Shown here in pieces: positions 8,401 to 15,646 of a DNA stretch of 64,000 nucleotides. The notes beneath the pieces were generated by a model, which searched no databases, was not told the DNA's origin, and saw only the letters and a list, made by a program, of their open reading frames with translations. This DNA is from Aquisphaera insulae (GTDB lineage Bacteria > Planctomycetota > Planctomycetia > Isosphaerales > Isosphaeraceae). The stretch's first letter is position 1, and each line of letters opens with the position of its first letter. The translations under genes were made by a program, and so were the position numbers. The stretch spans positions 1 through 64,000 of the forward strand of contig NZ_JAALJH010000043.1 in NCBI RefSeq assembly GCF_011064615.1, given 5' to 3'.

Positions 8401-10240
8401 GGAGGACTTGCTCGCCACCTCCCCGGGCATCGCGGACGCCGTGCTGCGGCTCGTCGACCATCCGGACGCTCGCGTCCGGATGCAGGTCGCCATCGCCCTC
8501 GGCAACTGGAAAGAAGAGCGGGCCGGCAAGGCGCTCGTCCGGATCGCCCGCCGGGACTGTGGCGACCCCTGGATGCGTGCCGCGGTCCTTAGCTCCGCCC
8601 AGCCCCACGTGGCCACCCTCCTCATCGAGCTCTTCGAGGATCGGGCCCAGACGCCCCCCGCAGAGGTGGTCGAGCCGCTCGCGGCCGTGGCCGGCGCCAC
8701 CCTCCCGAGGTCGCGGATGGACGCCGTCCTGCGAGCCCTGGATAGGCCCGCTGGGCCGAACGGGACGTTCGCGCCCTGGCAGCTCGCGGCCGTGAACTCC
8801 CTGATCGAGGCATCGAGTCGCTCGACGCATCCCATCGACCCGGCCGCGGAACCCGTCCTGGTGCGGCTGATCGACGCCGCCCGCAAGCTCGTCGAGGCGG
8901 AGGCCGCGTCGGAATCCGATCGGATCCTCGCCATCTCCCTGCTTCGCTTCTCGGCGGCGACGCGTCCGGCGGACAGGCAGCTCCTGGTCTCGCTGCTCGC
9001 GCCCCGGCATCCGGTCGCGATCTCGCAGGCGGCCGTGCAGGCGCTCGGCCTCGCCACGATGCCCGAATGCCCGGACGTCGTCCTCAAGGGTTGGACGTCC
9101 TACGCGCCGGCCGTCCGGTCCTCGATCGTGGATCTCCTCCTCAGCCGGAAGGTCTGGATGGGCTGCCTGCTGTCCGCGCTGGAGGAGAAGCGTATCCCCG
9201 CCGGCGAGCTCAGCCTCGCGCATCGCAATGGCCTGATGGCCAGTCGCGATCCGGAGACCCGCCGCCGAGCCCAGGCCATCTACGCGGACCTCGCCCGCTC
9301 TCGCCAGAGCATCCTCGACGCCTATCGGCCGGCCACCGAGGTGAAGGGGGATCCGGTCGCGGGCAAGGCCGTCTTCGCTCGCGTCTGCGCCATCTGCCAC
9401 AAGCTGGGGGACGTCGGCTTCGAGGTCGGCCCGAACCTCGCCGCACTCAAGGAGAAGTCTCCCGAGGCCCTGCTGACGGCCATCCTCGACCCCAACCGGG
9501 CCTTCGAGTCCCGCTACGCGAGCTTCACGGTGGGGACGACCGAGGGACGCGTCATCTCGGGGCTGGTCGCCAGCGAGACGGATACGACCGTGACCCTCCG
9601 GCGGCAGGAAGGCAAGGAAGACGTCTTCCTCCGCAAGGACATCGAGGAGGTCGCCGCATCCGGCAAGTCGCTCATGCCCGAGGGCCTGGAGAAGGACGTC
9701 AGCCAGAAGGACCTCTCGGACCTGATCGCATTCCTCCAGGGGACGGCACCGCCGCCGAAGGTGGTGGCGGGGAATCACCCCCGGCCCGTCGCCCCGTCGC
9801 AGGACGGGACGATTCGACTTGCGGCCGTCGACGCCGAGATCTACGGCGAGCGCCTGGTGTTCGAGAAGGAGCATCAGAACCTGGGCTTCTGGATGGCGGC
9901 CGACGATCACGCGGCATGGGCCCTGGATGTCGTCCGACCCGGCCGCTACGAGGTCTGGATGGACGCCGCCTGCGCCGATGCCTCCGCCGGAGACGTCCTC
10001 GAGATCGACCTCGGCCGGCAGCAGATCCTCCACCAGATGCAGGGCACCGGCACCTGGGAGGACTACACGAAAACGCGCGTCGGCGAGCTGACCCTGCCGG
10101 CCGGCCGCTGCCGGATCGAGGTGCGCCCGGCCGCCCCGCCCCGGAACGCCCTCGGGGACCTCCGCAGCCTCGAGCTGAAGCCGATCGCCCCCGGCCCGGC
10201 CGCGTCGGCAAGTGCCCCCGGGCATTCTCCCCATCCCTGA
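5435..10240 (+). CDS. giant PVC-type heme-binding CxxCH protein with N-terminal deacetylase-like domain
   Basis: A 1601-residue secreted multidomain protein with a signal peptide at residues 1-24. Residues about 30-330 resemble a NodB-like polysaccharide deacetylase barrel (acid pair in 'ILAVDDMKD', His in 'LEVHTLDHP'). Residues 345-480 hold FG-GAP-like repeats ('DLDGDGFMD', 'DVDEDGHLD'). Residues 500-900 form the PVC dehydrogenase-type beta-propeller with further Asp-rich calcium-like loops. HEAT-like repeats follow (900-1290), then a cytochrome c domain with one heme site, Cys1318-x-x-Cys1321-His1322, and a C-terminal beta-sandwich resembling a carbohydrate-binding module. Such proteins are hallmarks of Planctomycetes and Verrucomicrobia and are thought to act in periplasmic sugar oxidation; the substrate is unknown. 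The gene is monocistronic. Confidence 0.85.
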   Translation: MRFHALVPALLGLACLAHSPLLAAPPGSDRLDYLRQVEPYAPGRNFPRLVTPQWIGEPGVEAAIILAVDDMKDPAAYEAFLRPILDRLRQVEGRSAMSIMTCKVDPRHPQLQAWLREGLSLEVHTLDHPCPLLQKGDLGFARHNYHDGVELLHSVPGNHPVAFRMPCCDSMNSPSPRFFAELFNKTSPGGHFLTIDSSVLNVFTPDDPSLPRELVLDGHGGERFRKYMPSPSFVNTIENYPYPYTIGNLCWEFPCAAPSDWEARNLRGDAHPRTLEDMKAAIDLTVLKQGVFCLVFHPYGWMRNDQVVALIDHATRTHGKKVRFLNFREAQERLDRNMLGGRPLRAADGSDNHVRIADLDGDGFMDVAGPSTRIWDRAGRSWKPGEPLPSFPSAITPGPDDATARQPGLRLVDVDEDGHLDRVFSNDREYGVYLFDPGTGGWTRKAMAGKAGEPNALPLIDRAGTDNGFFVHSRTLWWQNEDTAQLPDHVARRSFNEILRDLPTRARPPGAALRSIHVAPGYAVELVASEPLVKDPIAMDWGADGRLWVLEMGDYPLGIDGKGKPGGTVRVLEDADGDGRYDRATTFLDGLAIPSALFPWRNGVLVGAAPDILYAEDRDGDGKADVREVLFTGFTLGNPQHRINGFEMGLDGWIYGANGDSGGNVKSVKTGKTVSIQGRDFRFRPDTGEFETDSGQTQYGRHRDDWGNWFGNSNQVWAWHYVLSESDVRRNPFYASPDPRQVLEPDTRLYPASPTLARFNEPDQANHVTSANSPTPYRDDLFGTRRDDRMELFVSEPVHNLVHRMIVSPSGATFRGGRAPGEERSEFLASSDNWFRPTQLKTGPDGALWIADMYRAVIEHPEWIPPETQKKIDMRAGSEEGRIYRVHPVDRRPRKIERLDTLDVAGLVAALESPSGWRRDTAQRLLLHRGDRAAVGPLRSIALGSTNPMARAHALWILKLLDGLDEATLVTVLTTSHHPDLARNAVKVSEDLLATSPGIADAVLRLVDHPDARVRMQVAIALGNWKEERAGKALVRIARRDCGDPWMRAAVLSSAQPHVATLLIELFEDRAQTPPAEVVEPLAAVAGATLPRSRMDAVLRALDRPAGPNGTFAPWQLAAVNSLIEASSRSTHPIDPAAEPVLVRLIDAARKLVEAEAASESDRILAISLLRFSAATRPADRQLLVSLLAPRHPVAISQAAVQALGLATMPECPDVVLKGWTSYAPAVRSSIVDLLLSRKVWMGCLLSALEEKRIPAGELSLAHRNGLMASRDPETRRRAQAIYADLARSRQSILDAYRPATEVKGDPVAGKAVFARVCAICHKLGDVGFEVGPNLAALKEKSPEALLTAILDPNRAFESRYASFTVGTTEGRVISGLVASETDTTVTLRRQEGKEDVFLRKDIEEVAASGKSLMPEGLEKDVSQKDLSDLIAFLQGTAPPPKVVAGNHPRPVAPSQDGTIRLAAVDAEIYGERLVFEKEHQNLGFWMAADDHAAWALDVVRPGRYEVWMDAACADASAGDVLEIDLGRQQILHQMQGTGTWEDYTKTRVGELTLPAGRCRIEVRPAAPPRNALGDLRSLELKPIAPGPAASASAPGHSPHP

Positions 10241-10290
10241 CCTCCCCAGGACCCGCCTCGACCGACTCGCCGAATTCTCGCGATCCACGC

Positions 10291-10319
10291 TTGACTCCTC
10301 AGACACGGTGTCTTAGAAT
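10291..10319 (+). promoter_or_regulatory. sigma-70-type promoter of the blaI-like gene
   Basis: TTGACT (10291-10296) and TAGAAT (10314-10319) are separated by exactly 17 bp, a near-consensus housekeeping promoter. It lies about 40 bp upstream of the blaI-like start and overlaps the first of two operator-like dyads. Confidence 0.7.
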
Positions 10320-10341
10320 CCGCCTCAGACAGCGTGTCTGA
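10299..10341 (+). promoter_or_regulatory. paired operator dyads, probable BlaI-type repressor sites
   Basis: Two near-identical 17-bp palindromes: TCAGACACGGTGTCTTA at 10299-10315 and TCAGACAGCGTGTCTGA at 10325-10341, 26 bp centre to centre. The first fills the promoter spacer and reaches the -10 box; the second covers the predicted transcription start. This arrangement suits a dimeric repressor that autoregulates the blaI/M56 operon. Binding by the adjacent repressor is inference. Confidence 0.65.
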
Positions 10342-10357
10342 AAGAGGGAGGGGAGGG

Positions 10358-10768
10358 ATGAGTCGAGAGCACTCGGACGTGACGGAGGCGGAGCTGGCGC
10401 TCTTGCAGTCGCTCTGGGACCACGGGCCGGCGACGATCCGTCAGCTCGTGGACCGCGTCTACGAGCAGGGGGGGACCTCGGTGTATGCCACCGTGCAGAA
10501 GCTCCTGGACCGGCTCGAGGCGAAGGGCTGCGTGAGGCGTAATCGCACGGGGGCGGTGCACGTCTTCGAGGCGTCGATCGCCCGCGGCGACCTGATCGGC
10601 CGTCGCCTCCGGGCGGTGGCCGACGCGCTCTGCGGCGGGGCGCTGGCGCCGCTGCTGACCCAGCTCGTCGAGGGCGGGGACCTGTCGGCCAGGGACCGCC
10701 AGGAGCTGCGATCCCTGATCGACCGGCTGGACGAACGGAAGCGAGGGGGCGGGCAGAACCGGGCATGA
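10358..10768 (+). CDS. BlaI/MecI/CopY-type transcriptional repressor
   Basis: A 136-residue winged-helix repressor. The N-terminal DNA-binding domain reads 'SDVTEAELALLQSLWDHGPA', then 'QLVDRVY' and 'SVYATVQKLLDRLEAKG', the usual BlaI recognition region; the C-terminal helices (about 75-136) are the dimerisation part. ATG 10358 is preferred because GGAGGGG precedes it and the predicted transcript begins near 10326, which leaves no leader for the in-frame GTG at 10334. The family is inactivated by cleavage by a partner M56 protease, and that gene follows 25 bp downstream. The regulated signal in planctomycetes is not known and need not be a beta-lactam. Confidence 0.88.
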   Translation: MSREHSDVTEAELALLQSLWDHGPATIRQLVDRVYEQGGTSVYATVQKLLDRLEAKGCVRRNRTGAVHVFEASIARGDLIGRRLRAVADALCGGALAPLLTQLVEGGDLSARDRQELRSLIDRLDERKRGGGQNRA

Positions 10769-10793
10769 GCTGCGACCCGAAAGGAGCATGGGG

Positions 10794-12716
10794 ATGAACG
10801 ACCTGCTGAACCTCGGTCTCTCGAATGCGGCGGCGGCCTGCGTGATGGCCGTCGGGGTCGCGCTCGCCGGCCTTTTGCTCGGCAGCCGGCCCGCCTGGCG
10901 ACACTGGCTATTGCTGCTCGTGCTGCTCAAGCTGGTGACGCCGCCGATCTGGGAATTGCCGATACCCCGGCTGGACCAGGATCGGCCGGCGGAACTCGCC
11001 GCCCCCGAGCAGAATGACCTCGGGCCGATGTCCGTGGAGATCGTCGAGCTCCCGGACGATGCGGTCATCGCCGCACCGACCCCGGCGGAGCTGCCGCCCG
11101 CTCCCGCTCCATCGAGCGTCTCGGCGTCGGCCGTCCTGGCCGCGATCTGGGTGGTCGGGGTGGTCGTTTCGCTCGGGACCGCGGGCGTCCGCATCGTCCG
11201 ATTCCGGCGAAGGCTCCGCGCCGCCTATTCCGCGCCGGACGAGGTGCACGAGGAGCTCGCGGAGCTCTCCGATCGGCTCGGAGTGACGCGAACGCCGACC
11301 GCATGGATGCTCGACGAGGAGGTCTCGCCGATGGTCTGGCCGCTCGGCGTGCGGCCGGCGATCATCCTCCCGGTCCGGCTCTGGAAGGGGCTGGACGGAC
11401 GGCAACGATCCATGGTCCTGGCCCATGAGCTGGCGCATCTGCGCCGGGGCGACCATGTCCTCCGGCTCTTCGAGCTGGCCGTGACCTCCCTCTACTGGTG
11501 GCTGCCGGTCACGTGGTGGGCCCGCCGGGCGCTCCGCGAGGCCGAGGAACAATGCTGCGACGCGTGGGTCGTCTGGGCCTTCCCCGACGAGGCCCGCGCG
11601 TATGCGGAAACGTTGCTGGACACGATTGATTTCCTGACCCCGACACCGTCTGCCGCGCCGCTCCTGGCGAGCGGCTTCGGCCGGACCCAACAACTGCGCA
11701 GGAGACTGACCATGATCATGCTCGGAACGACCCCGCGGAGCCTCGGCGCCGCGAGCACGTTCGCCGCGTTCGCCCTGTCCGCGATCCTCTTGCCCATGCG
11801 GCCGAGCCTCGCCCAGAAGCCCGGCGAGGACGCGAAGAAGGAGACCGTGACCGTCACGGCCTCGGCCATCGCCTCGGACGACGAAGTTGCCACGATCAAC
11901 GTCGTCGGCGACGCGATCCTGGAAGACGATCCCAACGTGGTCGACGTCCGCGTTGAGGGACCGGAACCGGGCCGTCCGGCCGAGCTCAAGACCATCACCC
12001 TCCGCGCCGTCGGCGACGAGCCGAAGTCGGTCGAGACGACCGCGAACGTCACGATCGACGACGTCAAGGTTGAGGGAAAGCCCAAGCAGTCGATCCACAT
12101 CGTCCTCAAGAACGGCGACAAGGTGGACGACATCAAGGCGGATTCCGTCGAGGCGGCCGTCAAGCAGCTCAAGGATCATCTGGCCGAGCTGGCCACCAAG
12201 GAGCCGAAGGACGAGACCTGGAAGGCCAGGAATAAGGCGCTCCAGAGTGCCCTCGACAGCCTCGCGAAGACGAAGACCGTCGTGATCGGCAGGCAGCTCG
12301 GCACGCGGCAGGGCGTGGTTGTGGCCAGCCCGGTCTCCCCGGAAGAGGCCGCGAAGAACAAGGCCAGGGTCGAGGAGCTGAGGAAGGACGTCTCGAAGCT
12401 CCAGAAGGAGCTGTCGGAGAAGCAGCGTGAGCTCGCCGGTAAGCAGCGTGAGATCGCCGAGAAGCATCGTGAGATCGCCAAACTCTCGGGCCAGATGGTC
12501 GTTCGCGGTACGCTCAAGGTCAACGCCGAACCCAGGAGGGAAATCCGCTCGGTCGTCGTCCGCGACATCCACAAGGAGGAGCCGAAGGATGCGAAGGCCG
12601 GCGCGCTCAATGGCGACGAGCGCAAGCGGCTGGAATCCCTCGAGAAGAACCTCGCCAAGCTCCTGGATGAGGTCAAGGACCTGAAGAAGCACGACGGCGG
12701 CGACAAGCCGAAGTGA
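10794..12716 (+). CDS. BlaR1/MecR1-like M56 membrane metallopeptidase with coiled-coil C-terminus
   Basis: A 640-residue membrane protease expected to cleave the partner repressor encoded just upstream. Membrane segments occur near residues 8-45 and 100-125, the zinc site is His211-Glu-Leu-Ala-His215 in 'HELAHLRRGDH', and another membrane segment lies near 315-335. The C-terminal 300 residues are not a penicillin-binding sensor. They are charged, with a heptad-like coiled coil (about 520-570, Lys/Glu/Gln-rich with repeated EKQREL-type units) and a second helix at the end. ATG 10794 is preferred over 10788 because AAGGAG ends only one base before the earlier codon. The sensed ligand is unknown. 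Confidence 0.82.
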   Translation: MNDLLNLGLSNAAAACVMAVGVALAGLLLGSRPAWRHWLLLLVLLKLVTPPIWELPIPRLDQDRPAELAAPEQNDLGPMSVEIVELPDDAVIAAPTPAELPPAPAPSSVSASAVLAAIWVVGVVVSLGTAGVRIVRFRRRLRAAYSAPDEVHEELAELSDRLGVTRTPTAWMLDEEVSPMVWPLGVRPAIILPVRLWKGLDGRQRSMVLAHELAHLRRGDHVLRLFELAVTSLYWWLPVTWWARRALREAEEQCCDAWVVWAFPDEARAYAETLLDTIDFLTPTPSAAPLLASGFGRTQQLRRRLTMIMLGTTPRSLGAASTFAAFALSAILLPMRPSLAQKPGEDAKKETVTVTASAIASDDEVATINVVGDAILEDDPNVVDVRVEGPEPGRPAELKTITLRAVGDEPKSVETTANVTIDDVKVEGKPKQSIHIVLKNGDKVDDIKADSVEAAVKQLKDHLAELATKEPKDETWKARNKALQSALDSLAKTKTVVIGRQLGTRQGVVVASPVSPEEAAKNKARVEELRKDVSKLQKELSEKQRELAGKQREIAEKHREIAKLSGQMVVRGTLKVNAEPRREIRSVVVRDIHKEEPKDAKAGALNGDERKRLESLEKNLAKLLDEVKDLKKHDGGDKPK

Positions 12717-12753
12717 CCTCCGTGCTCGCCGGACGAGTCTGGGGCAGGGGGGA

Positions 12754-13953
12754 TCACCCCACCCGGCACACGAGGCACTTGAGGTAGTCACCCTCGGGGC
12801 AGGCGGCCAGGACCGGATGGTCGGCCGCCTGCCCGCGTTGTTCGAGGACCTGGATCGGCCGCCGGGCCTCCTCGGCGACCAGACCGAGCATCGCGCCGAA
12901 GGTCGCCCGATCGACGAGCCCCGAGCACGAGCAAGTCACCAGGATTCCCCCCGGCTCCAGCACCCGGAGGGCGGCGACGTTGAGACGCTGGTAGCCGCGG
13001 AGCGCGGCGTCACGATCCTTCGCCTGCCCGGCGTACTTGGGCGGATCGCAGACGATCACGCCGAATCGCTCGCCTCGCCCGGCGAGATCGGCCAGCACGT
13101 CGTGCACGTCGCCGCAGCGGAACTCCGCCCGATCCAGGCCGTTCAGCGTGGCATTCCGGCCGGCCTGGCGGATCGCCCCGGCCGAGCTGTCCACGCCCAG
13201 GGTCGACGCGGCCTCGCCGTGCCGGAGGGCATTCAGCGAGAAGCCGCCGGCATAGCAGAAGAGGTCGAGGACCCGCCTCCCCGAGCAGAAGGCCGCGACC
13301 GCCTTCCGGTTGTCTCTCTGGTCGCAGTAGAGCCCCGTCTTCTGTCCGCCGCCCACGTCCACCTCGTAAGTCAGCCCGTTCTCGACGACCGTCACGGGCT
13401 CGATCGGGATCGACCCGACCAGGCATGTGTCGCCCCGCGACATCCCTTCCCGATCCGCCGTCGATCGGTCGGGCCTGGCGAGGATTCCCTCGCAGCCCGT
13501 GGCCTCGCGGAGCAGCCCGAGCAGCAGGTCCCGGCGATCGAGGAGTGCGCGACTCGAGAAATTCACGACCAGCCATCGGTCATATTGATCCACGGTCAGG
13601 CCCGAGAGCCCGTCCCCCTCGCTGAAGATCAGGCGGCGAGCGGAGCCCATCGGGGGCAGCCTCAGGACCTGGTCGCGGAGGGCGATCGCCGCCTCGACCT
13701 TCATCCGCCAGAAGGCCGCGTCCAGGGGCTCATCCTCCCAGCGGTAGAGCCGGACGGTGATGTTGCTGGCCGGGTTGAAGAGTCCCCGCGCGATGAAGGC
13801 CCCCTCGGCGCTCACGACCGAGACCTCGTCACCCGCTCCGGGAGAGCCGTCGACGCGGGCGATCGAGGGGCGAAAGAGCCAGGGATGGCCGGCGAAGAAT
13901 GGCCGCGCCCGCCTGGGCAGGAGGGTGACCCGAGGCGGCGAATGGCCGGTCAT
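12754..13953 (-). CDS. class I SAM-dependent rRNA methyltransferase (RlmI-like)
   Basis: A 399-residue cytosolic enzyme. Residues 8-75 form a PUA-like RNA-binding domain ('LLPRRARPFFAGHPWLF'), followed by an EEHEE-type region and a Rossmann methyltransferase domain with 'GLYCDQRDNR', SAM motif 'VLDLFCYAGGFS' and catalytic-loop 'VCDPPKYAG'. The family methylates cytosine C5 in 23S rRNA (RlmI) or related positions. Length and motif order are normal. Its ATG overlaps the stop of the upstream response regulator gene by 4 bp, so the two are translationally coupled, although no functional link is obvious. Confidence 0.88.
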   Translation of the reverse strand: MTGHSPPRVTLLPRRARPFFAGHPWLFRPSIARVDGSPGAGDEVSVVSAEGAFIARGLFNPASNITVRLYRWEDEPLDAAFWRMKVEAAIALRDQVLRLPPMGSARRLIFSEGDGLSGLTVDQYDRWLVVNFSSRALLDRRDLLLGLLREATGCEGILARPDRSTADREGMSRGDTCLVGSIPIEPVTVVENGLTYEVDVGGGQKTGLYCDQRDNRKAVAAFCSGRRVLDLFCYAGGFSLNALRHGEAASTLGVDSSAGAIRQAGRNATLNGLDRAEFRCGDVHDVLADLAGRGERFGVIVCDPPKYAGQAKDRDAALRGYQRLNVAALRVLEPGGILVTCSCSGLVDRATFGAMLGLVAEEARRPIQVLEQRGQAADHPVLAACPEGDYLKCLVCRVG

Positions 13954-14432
13954 GGCCCGTCGGACGCGACGCCGGGCTGGGGCTCGCGGCTGGCCGTCTC
14001 GAACTCGGCGAGGTAGGCCAGCGTCCGCTCGAGCTGGTTCTTGAGGTGCCGGACCCGCAGCAGGCTCCGGATCCGGCAGAGCAGCTCCACCTTGTTCACC
14101 GGCTTGGTCAGGAAGTCATCGGTCCCCACCTGGACGCCCCGCTCGAAGTCGGAAGACTCGTTGAGCGCGGTCACCATCAGGATCAGCAGGTCGCGCGTCT
14201 CCGGGTTCGCCCTCAGCTTCCGGCAGACCTCGAAGCCGGAGAGCCTCGGCATCATAATGTCGAGCAGGAGCAGGTCGGGGCGGAACTCCTCGACGACGCG
14301 CAGGGTCTCCTCGCCATCGGCGGCCGTCCGCAGCTCGCATTCGACGTCGCTGAGGTAGGCTTCCAGGAGCTCCACATTCTGGACGTTGTCGTCGGCGATG
14401 AGGATTTTCGGGACCGAGCTCGACTCGTTCAA
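13950..14432 (-). CDS. stand-alone response regulator (receiver domain only)
   Basis: A 160-residue CheY-like protein: acidic pair in 'KILIADDN', phosphoacceptor Asp58 in 'LLLLDIMMPRLSG', Thr in 'MVTALNE', and Lys in 'DDFLTKPVNK'. A short helical tail ('LLRVRHLKNQLERTLAYLAE') replaces an output domain, so it probably signals by protein contact. I chose the TTG at 14432 because GAGGGG sits eight bases upstream and it begins next to the receiver domain; an ATG at 14495 would add 21 residues of unlikely sequence. Its stop overlaps the methyltransferase start. No kinase is adjacent. Confidence 0.82.
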   Translation of the reverse strand: MNESSSVPKILIADDNVQNVELLEAYLSDVECELRTAADGEETLRVVEEFRPDLLLLDIMMPRLSGFEVCRKLRANPETRDLLILMVTALNESSDFERGVQVGTDDFLTKPVNKVELLCRIRSLLRVRHLKNQLERTLAYLAEFETASREPQPGVASDGP

Positions 14433-14817
14433 GACCAACCCCCCTCGAGGCCGTCCGACCCCGAGCCAAGTTTCCCGCAGCCAGTCGGCCGACATTCCAC
14501 TTCGAACGTGCCGAGGGAGACTCTCGCTCCCGGCCCCACCAACGCACCGAATCCCGCGTCACTCCGATTGTATCGGGATCCGGGGTCGCGGTGAACGCGA
14601 GTCTCGCCCCGCGACCCCGCCCCGGCCGTCCCGGCCCGGGCCTTGTTCCGATTGTTCCCGACATGACGGACATCCCGCCGGATCGTCAAAAGCCGTCCCT
14701 CCGCGGATTGCCCAACGCGTTGTCTGTGATACAATTGTAGCAGATTTCGCGAGATCGCCATCGGGACAGTTCTCCACCGCTCCCCTCGACCCCTCTTCTC
14801 GGAGAGGAGGCATCGCC
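14433..14817. other. divergent intergenic region, 385 bp
   Basis: Separates the leftward response regulator from the rightward sigma factor. A plausible promoter for the sigma factor is annotated within it. Nothing else is recognisable; open frames here lack domain similarity. Confidence 0.5.
14708..14735 (+). promoter_or_regulatory. possible promoter of the ECF-like sigma factor gene
   Basis: TTGCCC (14708-14713) and TACAAT (14730-14735) with a 16-bp spacer, about 80 bp upstream of the GTG start. The -10 box is close to consensus and the -35 is weaker. Confidence 0.4.
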
Positions 14818-15450
14818 GTGCCCCTGAGCGACATTGATCGCAAGCTCATCGACCGATGTCTGGGCAAGGAGCCCGGCGCCTGGAAGGATTTTGTCGATCG
14901 ATACCTCGGCCTGATCTACCACGTGATCCAGCACGTGGCCCATGCCCGCAGTCGGACCGTCTCCCAGGCCGACATGGAGGACATTGCCTCCGAGGTCCTG
15001 CTCAAGATCGTCGACGACGACTACGGTATTCTCCGTCGCTATCAGGGGATCAGCTCGCTCCCCACCTACCTGACGGTCATCGTCCGCCGGATCTGCGTCA
15101 AGGAGATGGTCAAGCGGCAACGCGAGGCCGAGCTCGGTCACGCCAACGCCCACCGGTCCACCATCGGAGACGCGTCCGGCGAGGTCGAGGCCATCGCCAC
15201 CGCCGAGGAGGTCGAGCGGATCCTCGGCGAACTTCCCGAGCGCGAGGCGGACGTCGTCCGGCTCTATCATCTCAAGTACATGAACTATCGCGAGATCGGC
15301 AAGCGACTCGGGATCCCCGAGGCCTCCGTCGGCCCCATCCTCTCGAAGGCCCGCAAGCGGCTGCGGGCGACTGCCGAGCATCGCGAGCGGGGCGACCAGC
15401 CCGCACCGGCCGAGCCGCCGGCCGCCGTCGAGCACCGGGCCGCAACCTGA
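14818..15450 (+). CDS. ECF-type RNA polymerase sigma factor
   Basis: A 210-residue sigma-70-family factor. Region 2 includes 'DIASEVLLKIVDDDYGILRR' and 'SSLPTYLTVIVRRICVKEM'; region 4 is 'ILGELPEREADVVRLYHLKY' with the helix-turn-helix 'NYREIGKRLGIPEASVGPIL'. A Pro/Ala-rich tail (about 186-210) follows. The GTG at 14818 is chosen because GGAGAGGAGG lies seven bases upstream. No anti-sigma gene is adjacent, and planctomycetes carry many such orphan ECF factors. The target regulon cannot be read from sequence. Confidence 0.85.
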   Translation: MPLSDIDRKLIDRCLGKEPGAWKDFVDRYLGLIYHVIQHVAHARSRTVSQADMEDIASEVLLKIVDDDYGILRRYQGISSLPTYLTVIVRRICVKEMVKRQREAELGHANAHRSTIGDASGEVEAIATAEEVERILGELPEREADVVRLYHLKYMNYREIGKRLGIPEASVGPILSKARKRLRATAEHRERGDQPAPAEPPAAVEHRAAT

Positions 15451-15495
15451 GCCTGGACCCATCGGGTGTCCGGTCAACCTTGAGAATTCCGCTTG

Positions 15496-15574
15496 AATGG
15501 CAGGCAGCAGTGTCTGCCATTCGGTGTTTCGACTCCGAGGTCTTGAGGGTATCAGAAGGGCAGGCCGTCCTGCC
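15496..15574. terminator. two hairpins between convergent genes
   Basis: AATGGCAG (15496-15503) pairs with CTGCCATT (15514-15521) around a 10-base loop, followed by a weak T run; GGCAGG (15559-15564) pairs with CCTGCC (15569-15574). They lie between the sigma-factor stop and the lipoprotein stop and may terminate both. Confidence 0.4.
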
Positions 15575-15646
15575 TGAGCTCCCTCCATCCTCACGTTCAA
15601 TCACCGACGGAGCCCCGGCCGTTCCCGTTCCTCCCGGCCCTCGCGT

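Noticed and set aside
6128..10306. Minus-strand open frame of about 1390 codons opposite the cytochrome fusion gene
   Set aside because: Shadow of the 1601-residue gene; no signal, domain or ribosome site.
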